Position numbers and translations under genes: made by a program
In this document: in pieces, positions 1-7,907 of the stretch
Numbering within the stretch: position 1 is the first letter of the stretch
How the letters are laid out: the number at the start of each line of letters is the position of its first letter
Assembly (NCBI RefSeq): GCF_013141825.1
Contig: NZ_RZNH01000004.1
Location: 146,132 to 210,131, forward strand
Length of the DNA stretch: 64,000 nt
Origin: Marinifilum caeruleilacunae
GTDB lineage: Bacteria > Bacteroidota > Bacteroidia > Bacteroidales > Marinifilaceae
Direction of reading: 5' to 3'
The notes under the pieces: model-generated
Seen by the model: the letters and a program-made list of their open reading frames with translations, nothing else
The model's database searches: none
What the model was told of the DNA's origin: nothing

Positions 1-1
1 T

Positions 2-136
2 TATCCGGGAAACTTTGTAGAGCAAGACTATCTGCCAAAAGAGATTATAAATCAAAGATTATATATCCCACAGCAAAATGCACAAGAGTCAAAAATTTGG
101 GAGAGATTAAAAAATTGGTGGAAGAATCGATTCTAA
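2..136 (+). CDS. Replication-associated recombination protein A (RarA/MgsA-like), 3' end only
   Basis: The frame opening at base 2 runs 44 codons to a TAA at 134-136 and is cut by the window edge. The residues (YPGNFVEQDYLPKEI, then IWERLKNWWKNRF) resemble the C-terminus of RarA/MgsA clamp-loader-like AAA+ ATPases, which end with a Tyr-Pro, 'FV.Q.YLP..I' block and a basic tail. RarA acts at stalled replication forks. Only the last part is visible, so no ATPase motif can be checked. The stop lies 35 bases before the kdsA start on the same strand. The call rests on recall of the family tail. Confidence 0.55.
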   Translation, partial: YPGNFVEQDYLPKEIINQRLYIPQQNAQESKIWERLKNWWKNRF

Positions 137-171
137 AATGTTTACTTTTGCCCTGAATAAAATTGAATATC

Positions 172-990
172 ATGATTAAAAATATTCCAAATATCAAACA
201 CGCAAATAGTGGTAACTTTTTCCTTTTGGCCGGACCATGTGCCATTGAAGGGGAAGAAATTGCCATGAGAATTGCCGAGAGAGTTGTTGAAATTACCAAC
301 AAACTTGAAATTCCTTACATTTTTAAAGGTTCGTACAGAAAAGCAAACCGATCGAGACTGGATTCTTTTTCGGGCATTGGTGATGAAAAAGCTCTAAAAA
401 TCCTGAAAAAGGTAAGCGATACTTTTGGAGTACCAACTGTAACCGACATTCACAGCGCAGAAGAAGCTGCTATGGCGGCTGAATATGTTGATGTATTGCA
501 GATTCCGGCTTTCCTATGTCGTCAGACAGATCTATTGGTTGCTGCAGCGAAAACGGGTAAGGTTGTGAATATCAAAAAAGGTCAGTTTTTGGCTGCTGAA
601 TCGATGAAATTTGCCGTTACCAAAGTTCGTGAATCGGGCAACGACCAGGTGGTTCTTACCGATCGTGGTAATATGTTTGGCTACCAGGATATGATTGTAG
701 ATTACAGGGGAATTCCTGTGATGCAGGAAAACAATTGTCCGGTAGTTTTGGACATCACCCACTCTTTGCAACAGCCAAACCAGGCTGGTGGAGTAACAGG
801 TGGACGTCCTGAGCTAATTGAAACAGTTGCCAAAGCAGGTATTGCAGTAGGTGTTGATGGAATCTTTATCGAAACACATCCTGATCCTGCCAATGCTAAA
901 TCTGATGGAGCAAACATGTTGCATCTTGACTACCTTGAAGATTTGCTTACCAAACTTGTGGCAATCAGAAAAACGATCAATCAGTTCTAG
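172..990 (+). CDS. kdsA: 3-deoxy-8-phosphooctulonate (KDO-8-P) synthase
   Basis: KdsA condenses phosphoenolpyruvate with arabinose-5-phosphate in the cytoplasm to make KDO-8-phosphate, the precursor of the inner core of lipopolysaccharide. The 272-residue protein has the family landmarks: LAGPCAIE near the N-terminus, KGSYRKANRSR with the substrate-binding Lys/Arg cluster, the TDIH motif, LTDRGNMFGYQ, and the C-terminal IETHPDPANAKSDGANML. Length is normal. A TTG three codons upstream (163) is in frame, but ATG at 172 is preferred since the conserved part begins right after it. A strong hairpin terminator follows. No other LPS gene is adjacent. A Gram-negative envelope is implied. Confidence 0.96.
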   Translation: MIKNIPNIKHANSGNFFLLAGPCAIEGEEIAMRIAERVVEITNKLEIPYIFKGSYRKANRSRLDSFSGIGDEKALKILKKVSDTFGVPTVTDIHSAEEAAMAAEYVDVLQIPAFLCRQTDLLVAAAKTGKVVNIKKGQFLAAESMKFAVTKVRESGNDQVVLTDRGNMFGYQDMIVDYRGIPVMQENNCPVVLDITHSLQQPNQAGGVTGGRPELIETVAKAGIAVGVDGIFIETHPDPANAKSDGANMLHLDYLEDLLTKLVAIRKTINQF

Positions 991-1013
991 AAGAACAGAA
1001 TAGATATCATACA

Positions 1014-1045
1014 AAAGATCCGGCCTAAGCCGGATCTTTCTTTTT
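1014..1045 (+). terminator. Intrinsic terminator after kdsA, possibly bidirectional
   Basis: Perfect 11-bp stem AAAGATCCGGC / GCCGGATCTTT with loop CTAA, followed by CTTTTT on the plus strand. It lies between the convergent kdsA (plus) and hydrogenase (minus) stops. On the minus strand it is followed by TTTTG, so it may serve both. Confidence 0.85.
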
Positions 1046-1063
1046 ACACAAAATTACCATTTT

Positions 1064-2854
1064 CTAGTACTGCTCACGCTTCACATAACTGGTGTGAAGT
1101 AACTTGTGAGATTTATGACTTAGAGGTTCTTCAAGGAAGTCTTTGTAAATCTGAACAATTTCAGGATTCTCGTGCGATTTTCTAATTGGCAGTTCGCAAT
1201 CTTCAGCATAAATGGCTTCCATACGTTTCATACGTACTTCATCATCTACTGGGTAAGGCTGACCACCACCTCCCAGGCAACCACCCGGACAGGCCATGAT
1301 TTCCACGAAATGATAGAATCTTTCACCATTCTTGATGTCATCCATTAAACGATGTGCATTTTCCAAACCATTTGTAATGGCACATTTCAGCTCAACACCT
1401 TCAAGGAAATTCCAGTCTGCAACTGTTCCTTCAATCTTAATCGAAGCTTCCTTAACGCCTTCAAGACCACGAACAGGAAGAATTTCAAGATTTTCGAAAG
1501 GTACTTCCCTGCCAGTAATAATTTCGTAAGCAGTACGAAGAGCTGCTTCCATTACACCACCGGTAGCACCAAAGATGATACCAGCTCCGGAACCTGTACC
1601 CATAATTGAATCGTAGTTCTCATCGCTTAGCTTTTCGAACTCGATACCCGCTTGTCTGATCATTACTGCCAATTCACGAGTTGTCAGAACGTAATCCACA
1701 TCCTTATACCCACTATCCTTCATCTCTGGACGGTTGGCTTCGTATTTTTTCGCCGTACAAGGCATAATGGATACGGATATGATATTTTGAGGCTCAACAC
1801 CAATGTTTTTAGCGTAATAAGTTTTCGCCAATGCGCCAAACATCTGCTGAGGCGATTTACAAGTTGAAAGATTTGGCAAATACTCAGGGTATTTGTGTTC
1901 GATGTATTTCACCCAACCTGGCGAACATGAAGTTGCCATAGGAAGAGCTACATCAGGATCATCTTCTACCAATGCACGCTTCAACCTGGTCAACAACTCG
2001 GTTCCTTCTTCCATAATGGTAAGGTCGGCAGTAAAATCGGTATCCAAAACAGAATCGAAACCTAAACGACGAAGAGCCGATACCATTTTACCAGTTACGC
2101 GAGTCCCAGCACCCAAGCCAAGTTCCTCACCTAAACCAATACGAACAGCCGGAGCGGTTTGTACCACAACATGAGTATCAGGATCTGCGATGGCATCCCA
2201 TACCTTCTCAACATATGATTTTTCGGTTAAAGCACCAGTTGGACAGTGAACGATACACTGGCCACAATTTGTACAAACTACCTCATCAAGGGCACGATCG
2301 AATACAGTCGAAATTTTCATTTCCGATCCTTTGTGTGCTACCGCAATTGCACCTACACTTTGAATTTCGGCACATGTGCGAACACATCTCTGACAACGAA
2401 TACATTTTGAATCATCTTTCTCCAATGCAGGAGAAATTCTGTCAACCGTATAGTTTTTATCAGGTACCAAATCGATAAAATCCTGGTTGGTAATCTGATA
2501 CTCAGCGGAAAGTTCCTGCAATTCGCAGTGACCGTTTCGATAACACTTGGTACACTCCTCGTTGTGCTCGGTAAGCAACAATTCGATGATGTGCTTACGA
2601 CAGTTACGTACTTTAAGGGTATTTGTATTAATTTCCATGCCTTCTGATACAGGCATTGCACAAGATGCAACAAGCTTATTGTTTCCAACTTGTTCTACTA
2701 CACAAACACGACAGTTACCTGCAACGCAAAGGTCTTTGTGATAGCATAAGGTTGGTATTTTAATATGGAGTTTTTCTGCTGCTTCGAGAATGGTTTTTCC
2801 CTCTTCTACGCTAACAGCTATTCCATTGATTGTTAAATTTACCATGTTTGACAT
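1064..2854 (-). CDS. hydA: NADH-linked [FeFe] hydrogenase catalytic subunit (HydA/HndD type)
   Basis: Catalytic subunit of a trimeric cytoplasmic [FeFe] hydrogenase making or consuming H2 with pyridine nucleotide through the partner subunits. 596 residues. Visible in order: N-terminal [2Fe-2S] domain (Cys37, 48, 51, 65), His-ligated [4Fe-4S] (His97, Cys101, 104, 110), two [4Fe-4S] motifs (Cys151-161 and Cys194-204), then the H-cluster domain with motif 1 TSCSPGW (Cys310), motif 2 MPCTAKK (Cys366) and motif 3 MACPGGCLGGGGQP (Cys522, Cys526), and the LLHTSY tail usual in HndD-type enzymes. Motif 1 has Ser where the textbook form TSCCPxW has a second Cys. It is the third gene of an operon, 46 bases after the NuoF-like gene. 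The maturases HydE, HydF and HydG are not in the window. Confidence 0.95.
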   Translation of the reverse strand: MSNMVNLTINGIAVSVEEGKTILEAAEKLHIKIPTLCYHKDLCVAGNCRVCVVEQVGNNKLVASCAMPVSEGMEINTNTLKVRNCRKHIIELLLTEHNEECTKCYRNGHCELQELSAEYQITNQDFIDLVPDKNYTVDRISPALEKDDSKCIRCQRCVRTCAEIQSVGAIAVAHKGSEMKISTVFDRALDEVVCTNCGQCIVHCPTGALTEKSYVEKVWDAIADPDTHVVVQTAPAVRIGLGEELGLGAGTRVTGKMVSALRRLGFDSVLDTDFTADLTIMEEGTELLTRLKRALVEDDPDVALPMATSCSPGWVKYIEHKYPEYLPNLSTCKSPQQMFGALAKTYYAKNIGVEPQNIISVSIMPCTAKKYEANRPEMKDSGYKDVDYVLTTRELAVMIRQAGIEFEKLSDENYDSIMGTGSGAGIIFGATGGVMEAALRTAYEIITGREVPFENLEILPVRGLEGVKEASIKIEGTVADWNFLEGVELKCAITNGLENAHRLMDDIKNGERFYHFVEIMACPGGCLGGGGQPYPVDDEVRMKRMEAIYAEDCELPIRKSHENPEIVQIYKDFLEEPLSHKSHKLLHTSYVKREQY

Positions 2855-2900
2855 ATCAAATTTCTTTTTAATGGTTTAAATAAATTGGAATTAGCTCTTG

Positions 2901-4088
2901 TTAGTAAATCATTTCCTCACGGAAATTTTCTACAATCGAAGAGAATGAATTTGCCACTGACTGGCCCAAACCACATTTTGCAGTCAACTTCATGGTATCT
3001 GTAAGTTTAAGCAAATGATCAAGATAAGAGGCAGGTTTTTCGCCGCGTTTCACAGCTTTAATCCCTTTTAATAGTTGCTGACAACCAACTCTACAAGGAG
3101 TACATTGTCCGCATGATTCCTCCTCAAAGAAATCAAGGTAATTATTCAATACATTGTACATTGAGCGGGAACTGTTGAAGATCATCATCGATCCTCCTGT
3201 AGGTAATGAAATACCTGTTAGTTTTCCCTGGTATCCAATGGTTGTTTTTCCAAATCGTTTACGAGGCACAAGGAAACCCGAAGCACCACCAACCTGAACT
3301 GCTTTGGTGTCACCATCACCAAAATCGTCCACGAAATCTTGTACCGTCATCCCCAATTCAAGCTCATAAATACCTGGAATAGGAGTATCTCCAGAAACTG
3401 AAAACACTTTCGATCCGCGTGAATCTTTCACACCCAACTCGCGGAATTTCTTAGCACCATACTTCAGAATGGTATATGAATGTGCTAAAGTTTCAACATT
3501 ATTAATAACCGTTGGTTTATTCATGTAACCAATCTCGGTTGGGAAAGGTGGTTTATTTCTAGGCTCACCGCGTTTTCCTTCCATCGATTCAAACAGAGCA
3601 CTCTCCTCACCACAGATGTATGCACCGCTACCCATGAAAATTTCCACACGGAAATCTAAACCTAGTTCATCTAATATATCATGAAACTTTCTTAGCTCCT
3701 TTTTTAGGTTTGGAACCAAGAATCTATATTCTCCTCTTAAATAAATATAGCCTTTCTTTGAACCTATAATTTGGGCACAAACAGCCATTCCGGATAAAAC
3801 TTTATGAGGCACCCTGGTTAGAATTTCTCTATCCTTAAAAGTTCCCGGTTCGCCTTCGTCGGCATTACATATTACGTATTTCTCTTTATCTTTTTGTTCG
3901 GCAGTTAATTTCCATTTTAAACCTGTTGGAAATCCTGCTCCCCCTCTACCCTTGAGACCGGAGTTAACCATCTCATTTATTACTTCCTGATTGGACCTTG
4001 CCAATGCATTTCTTAGAATCTCTTTACAATCTTGCTCATTCTTAAAGATAAGGTCGATTCTATGAAGATGTTTTTTAGTTGTTGTCAT
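2901..4088 (-). CDS. hydB: NuoF-like flavoprotein subunit of the [FeFe] hydrogenase (short HydB)
   Basis: Diaphorase subunit that binds FMN and NAD(H) and passes electrons to the HydA chain. The 395-residue protein has the FMN/NADH Rossmann signature GRGGAGFPTGLKW (48-59), the GSGAYICGEESAL loop (153-165), and the N3-type [4Fe-4S] ligands Cys326, Cys329, Cys332 and Cys372. It lacks the N-terminal thioredoxin-like [2Fe-2S] domain and the C-terminal two-[4Fe-4S] extension found in long HydB/HndC subunits of electron-bifurcating enzymes such as that of Thermotoga. It sits between the NuoE-like gene (46-base gap) and hydA (46-base gap). Compared with NuoF of complex I, the neighbourhood clearly points to the hydrogenase. 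Confidence 0.92.
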   Translation of the reverse strand: MTTTKKHLHRIDLIFKNEQDCKEILRNALARSNQEVINEMVNSGLKGRGGAGFPTGLKWKLTAEQKDKEKYVICNADEGEPGTFKDREILTRVPHKVLSGMAVCAQIIGSKKGYIYLRGEYRFLVPNLKKELRKFHDILDELGLDFRVEIFMGSGAYICGEESALFESMEGKRGEPRNKPPFPTEIGYMNKPTVINNVETLAHSYTILKYGAKKFRELGVKDSRGSKVFSVSGDTPIPGIYELELGMTVQDFVDDFGDGDTKAVQVGGASGFLVPRKRFGKTTIGYQGKLTGISLPTGGSMMIFNSSRSMYNVLNNYLDFFEEESCGQCTPCRVGCQQLLKGIKAVKRGEKPASYLDHLLKLTDTMKLTAKCGLGQSVANSFSSIVENFREEMIY

Positions 4089-4134
4089 ACCTAAGGGTAT
4101 TTAGAATGTTAGTTTTGCTTTACAAATGTTAGTG

Positions 4135-4602
4135 TTAGTTTTCTTCGCGATACTCACGTAGAATATCCACAACCGATTCTTCTGTTAATTCTGTATAAAC
4201 ATCATCATTAACCAGCATGGCAGGTGCTTTATGACACCACCCTAAACAGTTGGTCTGAAGAATTGTAAATTTCTTATCGACAGTTGTTTCGCCGACTTTA
4301 ATTTTTAGGAAGTTCTCAATTGCCTGAATGATTTGGTTTTTGCCTTTCATTGCACAGGTAATTGTTTTACAAACACGAATTACATACTTGCCGCGTAGGT
4401 CTGTATCGAGGAACGAATAGAATGTTGCCGTTCCGTAAACATCTGCTGCAGGTATGCTCATTTCTTTAGCAATCTTCAAAATTGCCTCTTCTGATAGGTA
4501 TCTTTCCTGATCAATTACTCCCTGAAGAATTGGAAGCAAACTTTCGCGATCAGTACCATGTTTGGCAACTAAATCATGCACTAATTTTTCTTGAAAATCC
4601 AT
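4135..4602 (-). CDS. hydC: NuoE-like [2Fe-2S] subunit of the [FeFe] hydrogenase
   Basis: Small thioredoxin-fold subunit that carries one [2Fe-2S] cluster between the flavoprotein and the other clusters. 155 residues, normal for NuoE/HndA. The ligands are visible as VCKTITC (Cys-x4-Cys) and NCLGWC (Cys-x3-Cys) about 40 residues later. The N-terminal half has the helical region typical of the family (LLPILQGVI, YLSEEAILKIA, VYGTATFYSF). It is the first gene of the minus-strand operon hydC-hydB-hydA. The promoter should lie in the 4603-4898 gap. Confidence 0.92.
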   Translation of the reverse strand: MDFQEKLVHDLVAKHGTDRESLLPILQGVIDQERYLSEEAILKIAKEMSIPAADVYGTATFYSFLDTDLRGKYVIRVCKTITCAMKGKNQIIQAIENFLKIKVGETTVDKKFTILQTNCLGWCHKAPAMLVNDDVYTELTEESVVDILREYREEN

Positions 4603-4898
4603 ACACTGTAGGTTTAAGGGTTTAATTAATAGAGTTACACTATGAATATAAAAAAATTAAAGAAATTTTTCTCTATTTAAACAAAAAACTCTAACAGTCA
4701 ACAGATTACTAATAAATACAAAAAATAAGCTTAACTTAACTTAACAACAACTACAAAACCCTAGTAAACAAAAGGCTTTCAGAAGCGTTTTTCCTATAAA
4801 AAATTTTCAATACGTTCAACATAAAGTGCCGTATAACACATTTAATTTGAATTTAGACTTTATTTAAAGAAGCAAATAAGATGACAAATCTCATAAAA
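4603..4898. other. Intergenic region upstream of the hydrogenase operon
   Basis: About 300 very AT-rich bases between the hydC start and the butyrate kinase terminator. I see no gene. It must hold the hydrogenase promoter, but no clean TAnnTTTG box stands out on the minus strand. The only structure noticed is the tandem pentamer entered separately at 4731-4745. Confidence 0.6.
4731..4745. repeat. Three tandem TTAAC pentamers upstream of the hydrogenase operon
   Basis: TTAACTTAACTTAAC, about 130 bases upstream of the hydC start. It could be a regulator site or chance in AT-rich DNA. The same pentamer recurs upstream of the small-RNA promoters at 53.3-54.0 kb, with different spacing. Confidence 0.3.
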
Positions 4899-4927
4899 AA
4901 AGCCTTCGGTTAATTACCGAAGGCTTT
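4899..4927 (-). terminator. Intrinsic terminator of butyrate kinase gene
   Basis: Perfect 12-bp stem AAAGCCTTCGGT / ACCGAAGGCTTT with a five-base loop, followed on the minus strand by a T-run. It lies 23 bases after the buk stop. Confidence 0.88.
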
Positions 4928-4950
4928 CTGTATTAAGATATTAAGATATT

Positions 4951-6027
4951 TTATTCATATACTTTTGGTTCAATTTCATTTCTCAGAACCATATATCCAT
5001 TCATGGCAAGTGCTTTCATTTCATCTTCGCCCGGATAAACAACTACTGGTGCAATAAACGACACCATATCTTTAATGTAATTCACAAGGTCAGGGTTATG
5101 AGCAATACCACCAGTTAAAAGAATTCCTTCGACATCACCTTTTAAAACTGCTGCCATTTCACCAATCGATTTAGCAACCTGGTATGACATTGCATCCTGG
5201 ATCAATTTTGCTTTTGCATCACCATCTTTCGCTTTCAATTCTACTTCGTAAGCATCATTGGTTCCAAGATGTGCAACCAAACCACCTTCACCTTTAATCA
5301 TTTTTTTGATATCATCCAGGGTGTATTCACCGCTAAAACACATTTTAGCAAGAGCACCTGTAGGCAATGTACCCGAACGCTCAGGTGAGAAAGGACCTTC
5401 TCCGTCTAAAGCATTGTTTACATCAACCACTTTTCCTTTAAGGTGAGCTCCTACAGAGATACCTCCACCAAGGTGAGCAACAATTACATTGATATCTTCG
5501 TATTTTTTGTCGATAGACTGAGCAAAAGCACGACCGATTGCTTTTTGATTCAAAGCATGGAAAATTGAGACTCTCTGAAATTCTGGGTGACCAGAAACTC
5601 TTGCAACATCAATCATTTCGTCAACAACTACCGGATCGGCAATATAAGCTTTCGCTTTTGGCAAAGATTGAGCAATGTTATCGGCGATAAGTCCACCAAG
5701 GTTACTGGCGTGCTCGCCAAGAATCCCAACTCTTAAATCTTCTTTAAGGCGATCATTCACTTCATAAATTCCGGATTCAATTGGTTTTACCAATCCACCA
5801 CGTCCCACTACTGCTTCAATTAAATCAATTTGAATTTCAGCATCCACCATCTCTTTCATGATGATATTCTTACGAAATTCGAATTGTTCTGTGATCTGAT
5901 TGAATTCTGCTAATTCTTCCGCGCTATGCTTAATATTTTTCAAGAAGACTGACTTATCACCTTGAAATACAGCAATCTTTGTAGATGTAGATCCGGGATT
6001 AATTGCTAAGATTCTACGAGTTTCCAT
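4951..6027 (-). CDS. buk: Butyrate kinase
   Basis: Acetokinase-family enzyme (ASKHA fold) that converts butyryl-phosphate and ADP to butyrate and ATP, or works on branched short-chain acids in reverse. 358 residues, the usual Buk length and shorter than acetate kinase (about 400). Landmarks: N-terminal phosphate loop AINPGSTSTKIAVF, VVGRGGLVKP, VIVAHLGGGISVGAH, GEGPFSPERSGTLP and GILLTGGIAHNP. The classical partner phosphate butyryltransferase (ptb) is not beside it: upstream is a serine hydrolase and downstream the hydrogenase operon. A terminator separates it from the hydrogenase genes. Substrate range cannot be told from sequence alone. Confidence 0.93.
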   Translation of the reverse strand: METRRILAINPGSTSTKIAVFQGDKSVFLKNIKHSAEELAEFNQITEQFEFRKNIIMKEMVDAEIQIDLIEAVVGRGGLVKPIESGIYEVNDRLKEDLRVGILGEHASNLGGLIADNIAQSLPKAKAYIADPVVVDEMIDVARVSGHPEFQRVSIFHALNQKAIGRAFAQSIDKKYEDINVIVAHLGGGISVGAHLKGKVVDVNNALDGEGPFSPERSGTLPTGALAKMCFSGEYTLDDIKKMIKGEGGLVAHLGTNDAYEVELKAKDGDAKAKLIQDAMSYQVAKSIGEMAAVLKGDVEGILLTGGIAHNPDLVNYIKDMVSFIAPVVVYPGEDEMKALAMNGYMVLRNEIEPKVYE

Positions 6028-6213
6028 TAGTTAAATAGTATGTTTGTGTTAAGTTGTATTTTTCTGAGTGCAAAAATATCAAACCAAATTAGAATTTAAT
6101 AGGATTTGCACACATTTTACATGCAAATTTACAATTAAAATTGATTTTAAGTTACAATTTAAAATCATTTCGCAGTAAATACTGCATATTTATTGCATTT
6201 AGGACATAAAAAA

Positions 6214-6234
6214 AGCTGATTGTTACAATCAGCT
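6214..6234 (-). terminator. Hairpin terminator overlapping the stop of the serine hydrolase gene
   Basis: Near-perfect palindrome AGCTGATTGT / ACAATCAGCT with a T-run on its minus-strand 3' side. The stop codon of the 6229-7566 gene lies in its ascending arm. Confidence 0.75.
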
Positions 6235-7566
6235 CCATTCTTGATATTTTGGTAATTTATCTAATGCCATTCGATCCGGTCGCGCTTCAAAATGATTGAA
6301 CAAATCTCTTTCGGGCCACTCTTTTACCGAGCGGAGTACGCGTCTCATGAGTACATTTAAATCTCTTGTAAAGTCTGAACCTCTCCATGTTGAAGCGTTG
6401 GTAACAATTACGAAGCTATATCCATCTACCTGGTGTTTCATTAGGGCTGAAGAACCAGCAAGTGTTCCTGTTCTCCACCATGTTTTTGTCCTGGTTCCTT
6501 TCCATCCAATCGGACTATGGCCATTTTTGTTTGGTGTAGTCATATAAGCAATACTTTTCTTGCTCAGGATATCCGGATGGCTATCATCTCCATCAATAGC
6601 CAGAAGAAATTTCATCAATTCGGCTGCAGAGGCTACCCAACCGCCAGCACCTCCTAATGCTTCAATGTTATTTCCTCCGTTCGATCTAAAAACGGTTTTC
6701 CCCGAACCATCGAAGGCCGATACTTTAATAGCATTGGATTGCTCGTAATATTTTACCTCATTCGCATAATGATCCGTTTCCAGACTTTTCCCCAGGTGCA
6801 TATCAAATATACCAGCCGGGTTTAGAATCTGTTTCTTTACATACTCTTCATAATCCTGTCCAGAAGCTTTCTCCACCACTTTTTCGAGCATCACATATCC
6901 TAAATTTGAATATCCACCTCGGCTACCTGGCGTAAAATGTAATCTTCTGGATAGAGCAAATTGAATTGTAGTTTCGGCAGAGATTGGAGGTTCCACCTTC
7001 ATTTTTTTTGCAATGGACAAGGGCAAAAACATTGGGTCACCATATTTACTGGAATATCCTGCCGAGTGGCGCAGCAAATGCTCCACTGTAATTCGTTTGC
7101 TACGCTTATCCTTAATTTTAGAATAGATGGAGTCATTTAAAATTCCATGTTCCCCAAAAACATAGTCATTCATCTTCAGTTTGCCTTCTTCCTGCAGTTT
7201 CATAATTGCAGTGGCTGTAATCAGTTTAGAAACACTTGCAATTCTAAAAATATGAGAAGGTTCAACCTTAATTTCATTTTCCAAATCGGCATAACCAAAG
7301 CCTTTGGCATAAAGCAGCTTTTGGTCTTTTACAACTGCAACAGTTGCACCTGCTACTTCCCATTTTTTTAAAAATCGATTGATTAAGCGCTCTGCACGCT
7401 CAGTTTCAACACAGTCTGAAAGGGTATTTGATATTCGGTGAGAGACAGCTTCGATACTGCTGTCAAATTCAATTGCCTCAGTTCCTTGCTTGGAGAAGCT
7501 AAAATTCCGATCGAAAAAGACCAGGAACAAAACTATTAGAAAAGAAAAAATTCTTCTTACTATCAT
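6229..7566 (-). CDS. Secreted serine hydrolase, beta-lactamase (class C/PBP4*) family
   Basis: 445 residues with an N-terminal hydrophobic signal (IFSFLIVLFLVFF, 6-18), then a PF00144-type penicillin-binding fold. The nucleophile motif SxxK is SVSK (Ser111, Lys114), followed by the Tyr-x-Asn motif in YSNLGYVMLEKVV, and a WWRTGTLAG segment in the place of the KTG/HxG motif. Members hydrolyse esters, amides or D-amino peptides in the periplasm; the true substrate cannot be deduced. The gene is monocistronic: a terminator follows and more than 300 noncoding bases precede it. Beta-lactamase activity is possible but not implied; most members of this family are esterases or peptidases. Confidence 0.85.
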   Translation of the reverse strand: MIVRRIFSFLIVLFLVFFDRNFSFSKQGTEAIEFDSSIEAVSHRISNTLSDCVETERAERLINRFLKKWEVAGATVAVVKDQKLLYAKGFGYADLENEIKVEPSHIFRIASVSKLITATAIMKLQEEGKLKMNDYVFGEHGILNDSIYSKIKDKRSKRITVEHLLRHSAGYSSKYGDPMFLPLSIAKKMKVEPPISAETTIQFALSRRLHFTPGSRGGYSNLGYVMLEKVVEKASGQDYEEYVKKQILNPAGIFDMHLGKSLETDHYANEVKYYEQSNAIKVSAFDGSGKTVFRSNGGNNIEALGGAGGWVASAAELMKFLLAIDGDDSHPDILSKKSIAYMTTPNKNGHSPIGWKGTRTKTWWRTGTLAGSSALMKHQVDGYSFVIVTNASTWRGSDFTRDLNVLMRRVLRSVKEWPERDLFNHFEARPDRMALDKLPKYQEWS

Positions 7567-7844
7567 CCACTAAAAATTCGTTCAACATGTACTTCCAACA
7601 TCACAACTCATTCAACAACAAGTTAACATGTTCTTTTCTACTTAATTCGGTACAAAAATGTTTATATTTTTTTGAAATTCCATTCTAAATTAGAGTCAAT
7701 TTAAAAATAACAATAATTTATTCATTAATCACAATAAAAATGCTTTTTATCATCAAATTTATAGTTTTCACACAAATATAGATTGGGCTAACATTCTAAT
7801 TTAGAACCAATATCAACAGCTGTTTATATTTATCCTAAAAAAAT
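7567..7844. other. AT-rich intergenic region with two TTCTAAwTTAGA-like palindromes
   Basis: About 280 bases between the serine hydrolase start and the cyclase terminator, with no gene seen. Two similar palindromes (TTCTAAATTAGA near 7683 and TTCTAATTTAGAA near 7795) are about 110 bases apart. They could be regulator sites for the hydrolase gene or chance in AT-rich DNA. Confidence 0.35.
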
Positions 7845-7878
7845 AATCGCTGCCGAAAACTCAATAACGGCAGCGATT
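7845..7878 (-). terminator. Intrinsic terminator of the channel-cyclase operon
   Basis: 11-bp perfect stem AATCGCTGCCG / CGGCAGCGATT with a 12-base loop, followed on the minus strand by a T-rich run. It lies 29 bases after the cyclase stop. Confidence 0.85.
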
Positions 7879-7907
7879 CATGAATATTGTATACATATCC
7901 TGTTTTT

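Noticed and set aside
1064-4602. Respiratory complex I fragment (nuoE/nuoF/nuoG)
   Set aside because: HydA has the H-cluster motifs and the operon lacks all other nuo genes.
4951-6027. Acetate kinase
   Set aside because: Length (358) and motifs match butyrate kinase. Acetate kinases are longer (about 400) with different signature blocks.
6229-7566. Beta-lactamase resistance gene
   Set aside because: SVSK and YSN are shared by esterases and peptidases of the same fold. No evidence points to antibiotic hydrolysis, and the BlaI/BlaR1 pair is over 50 kb away.
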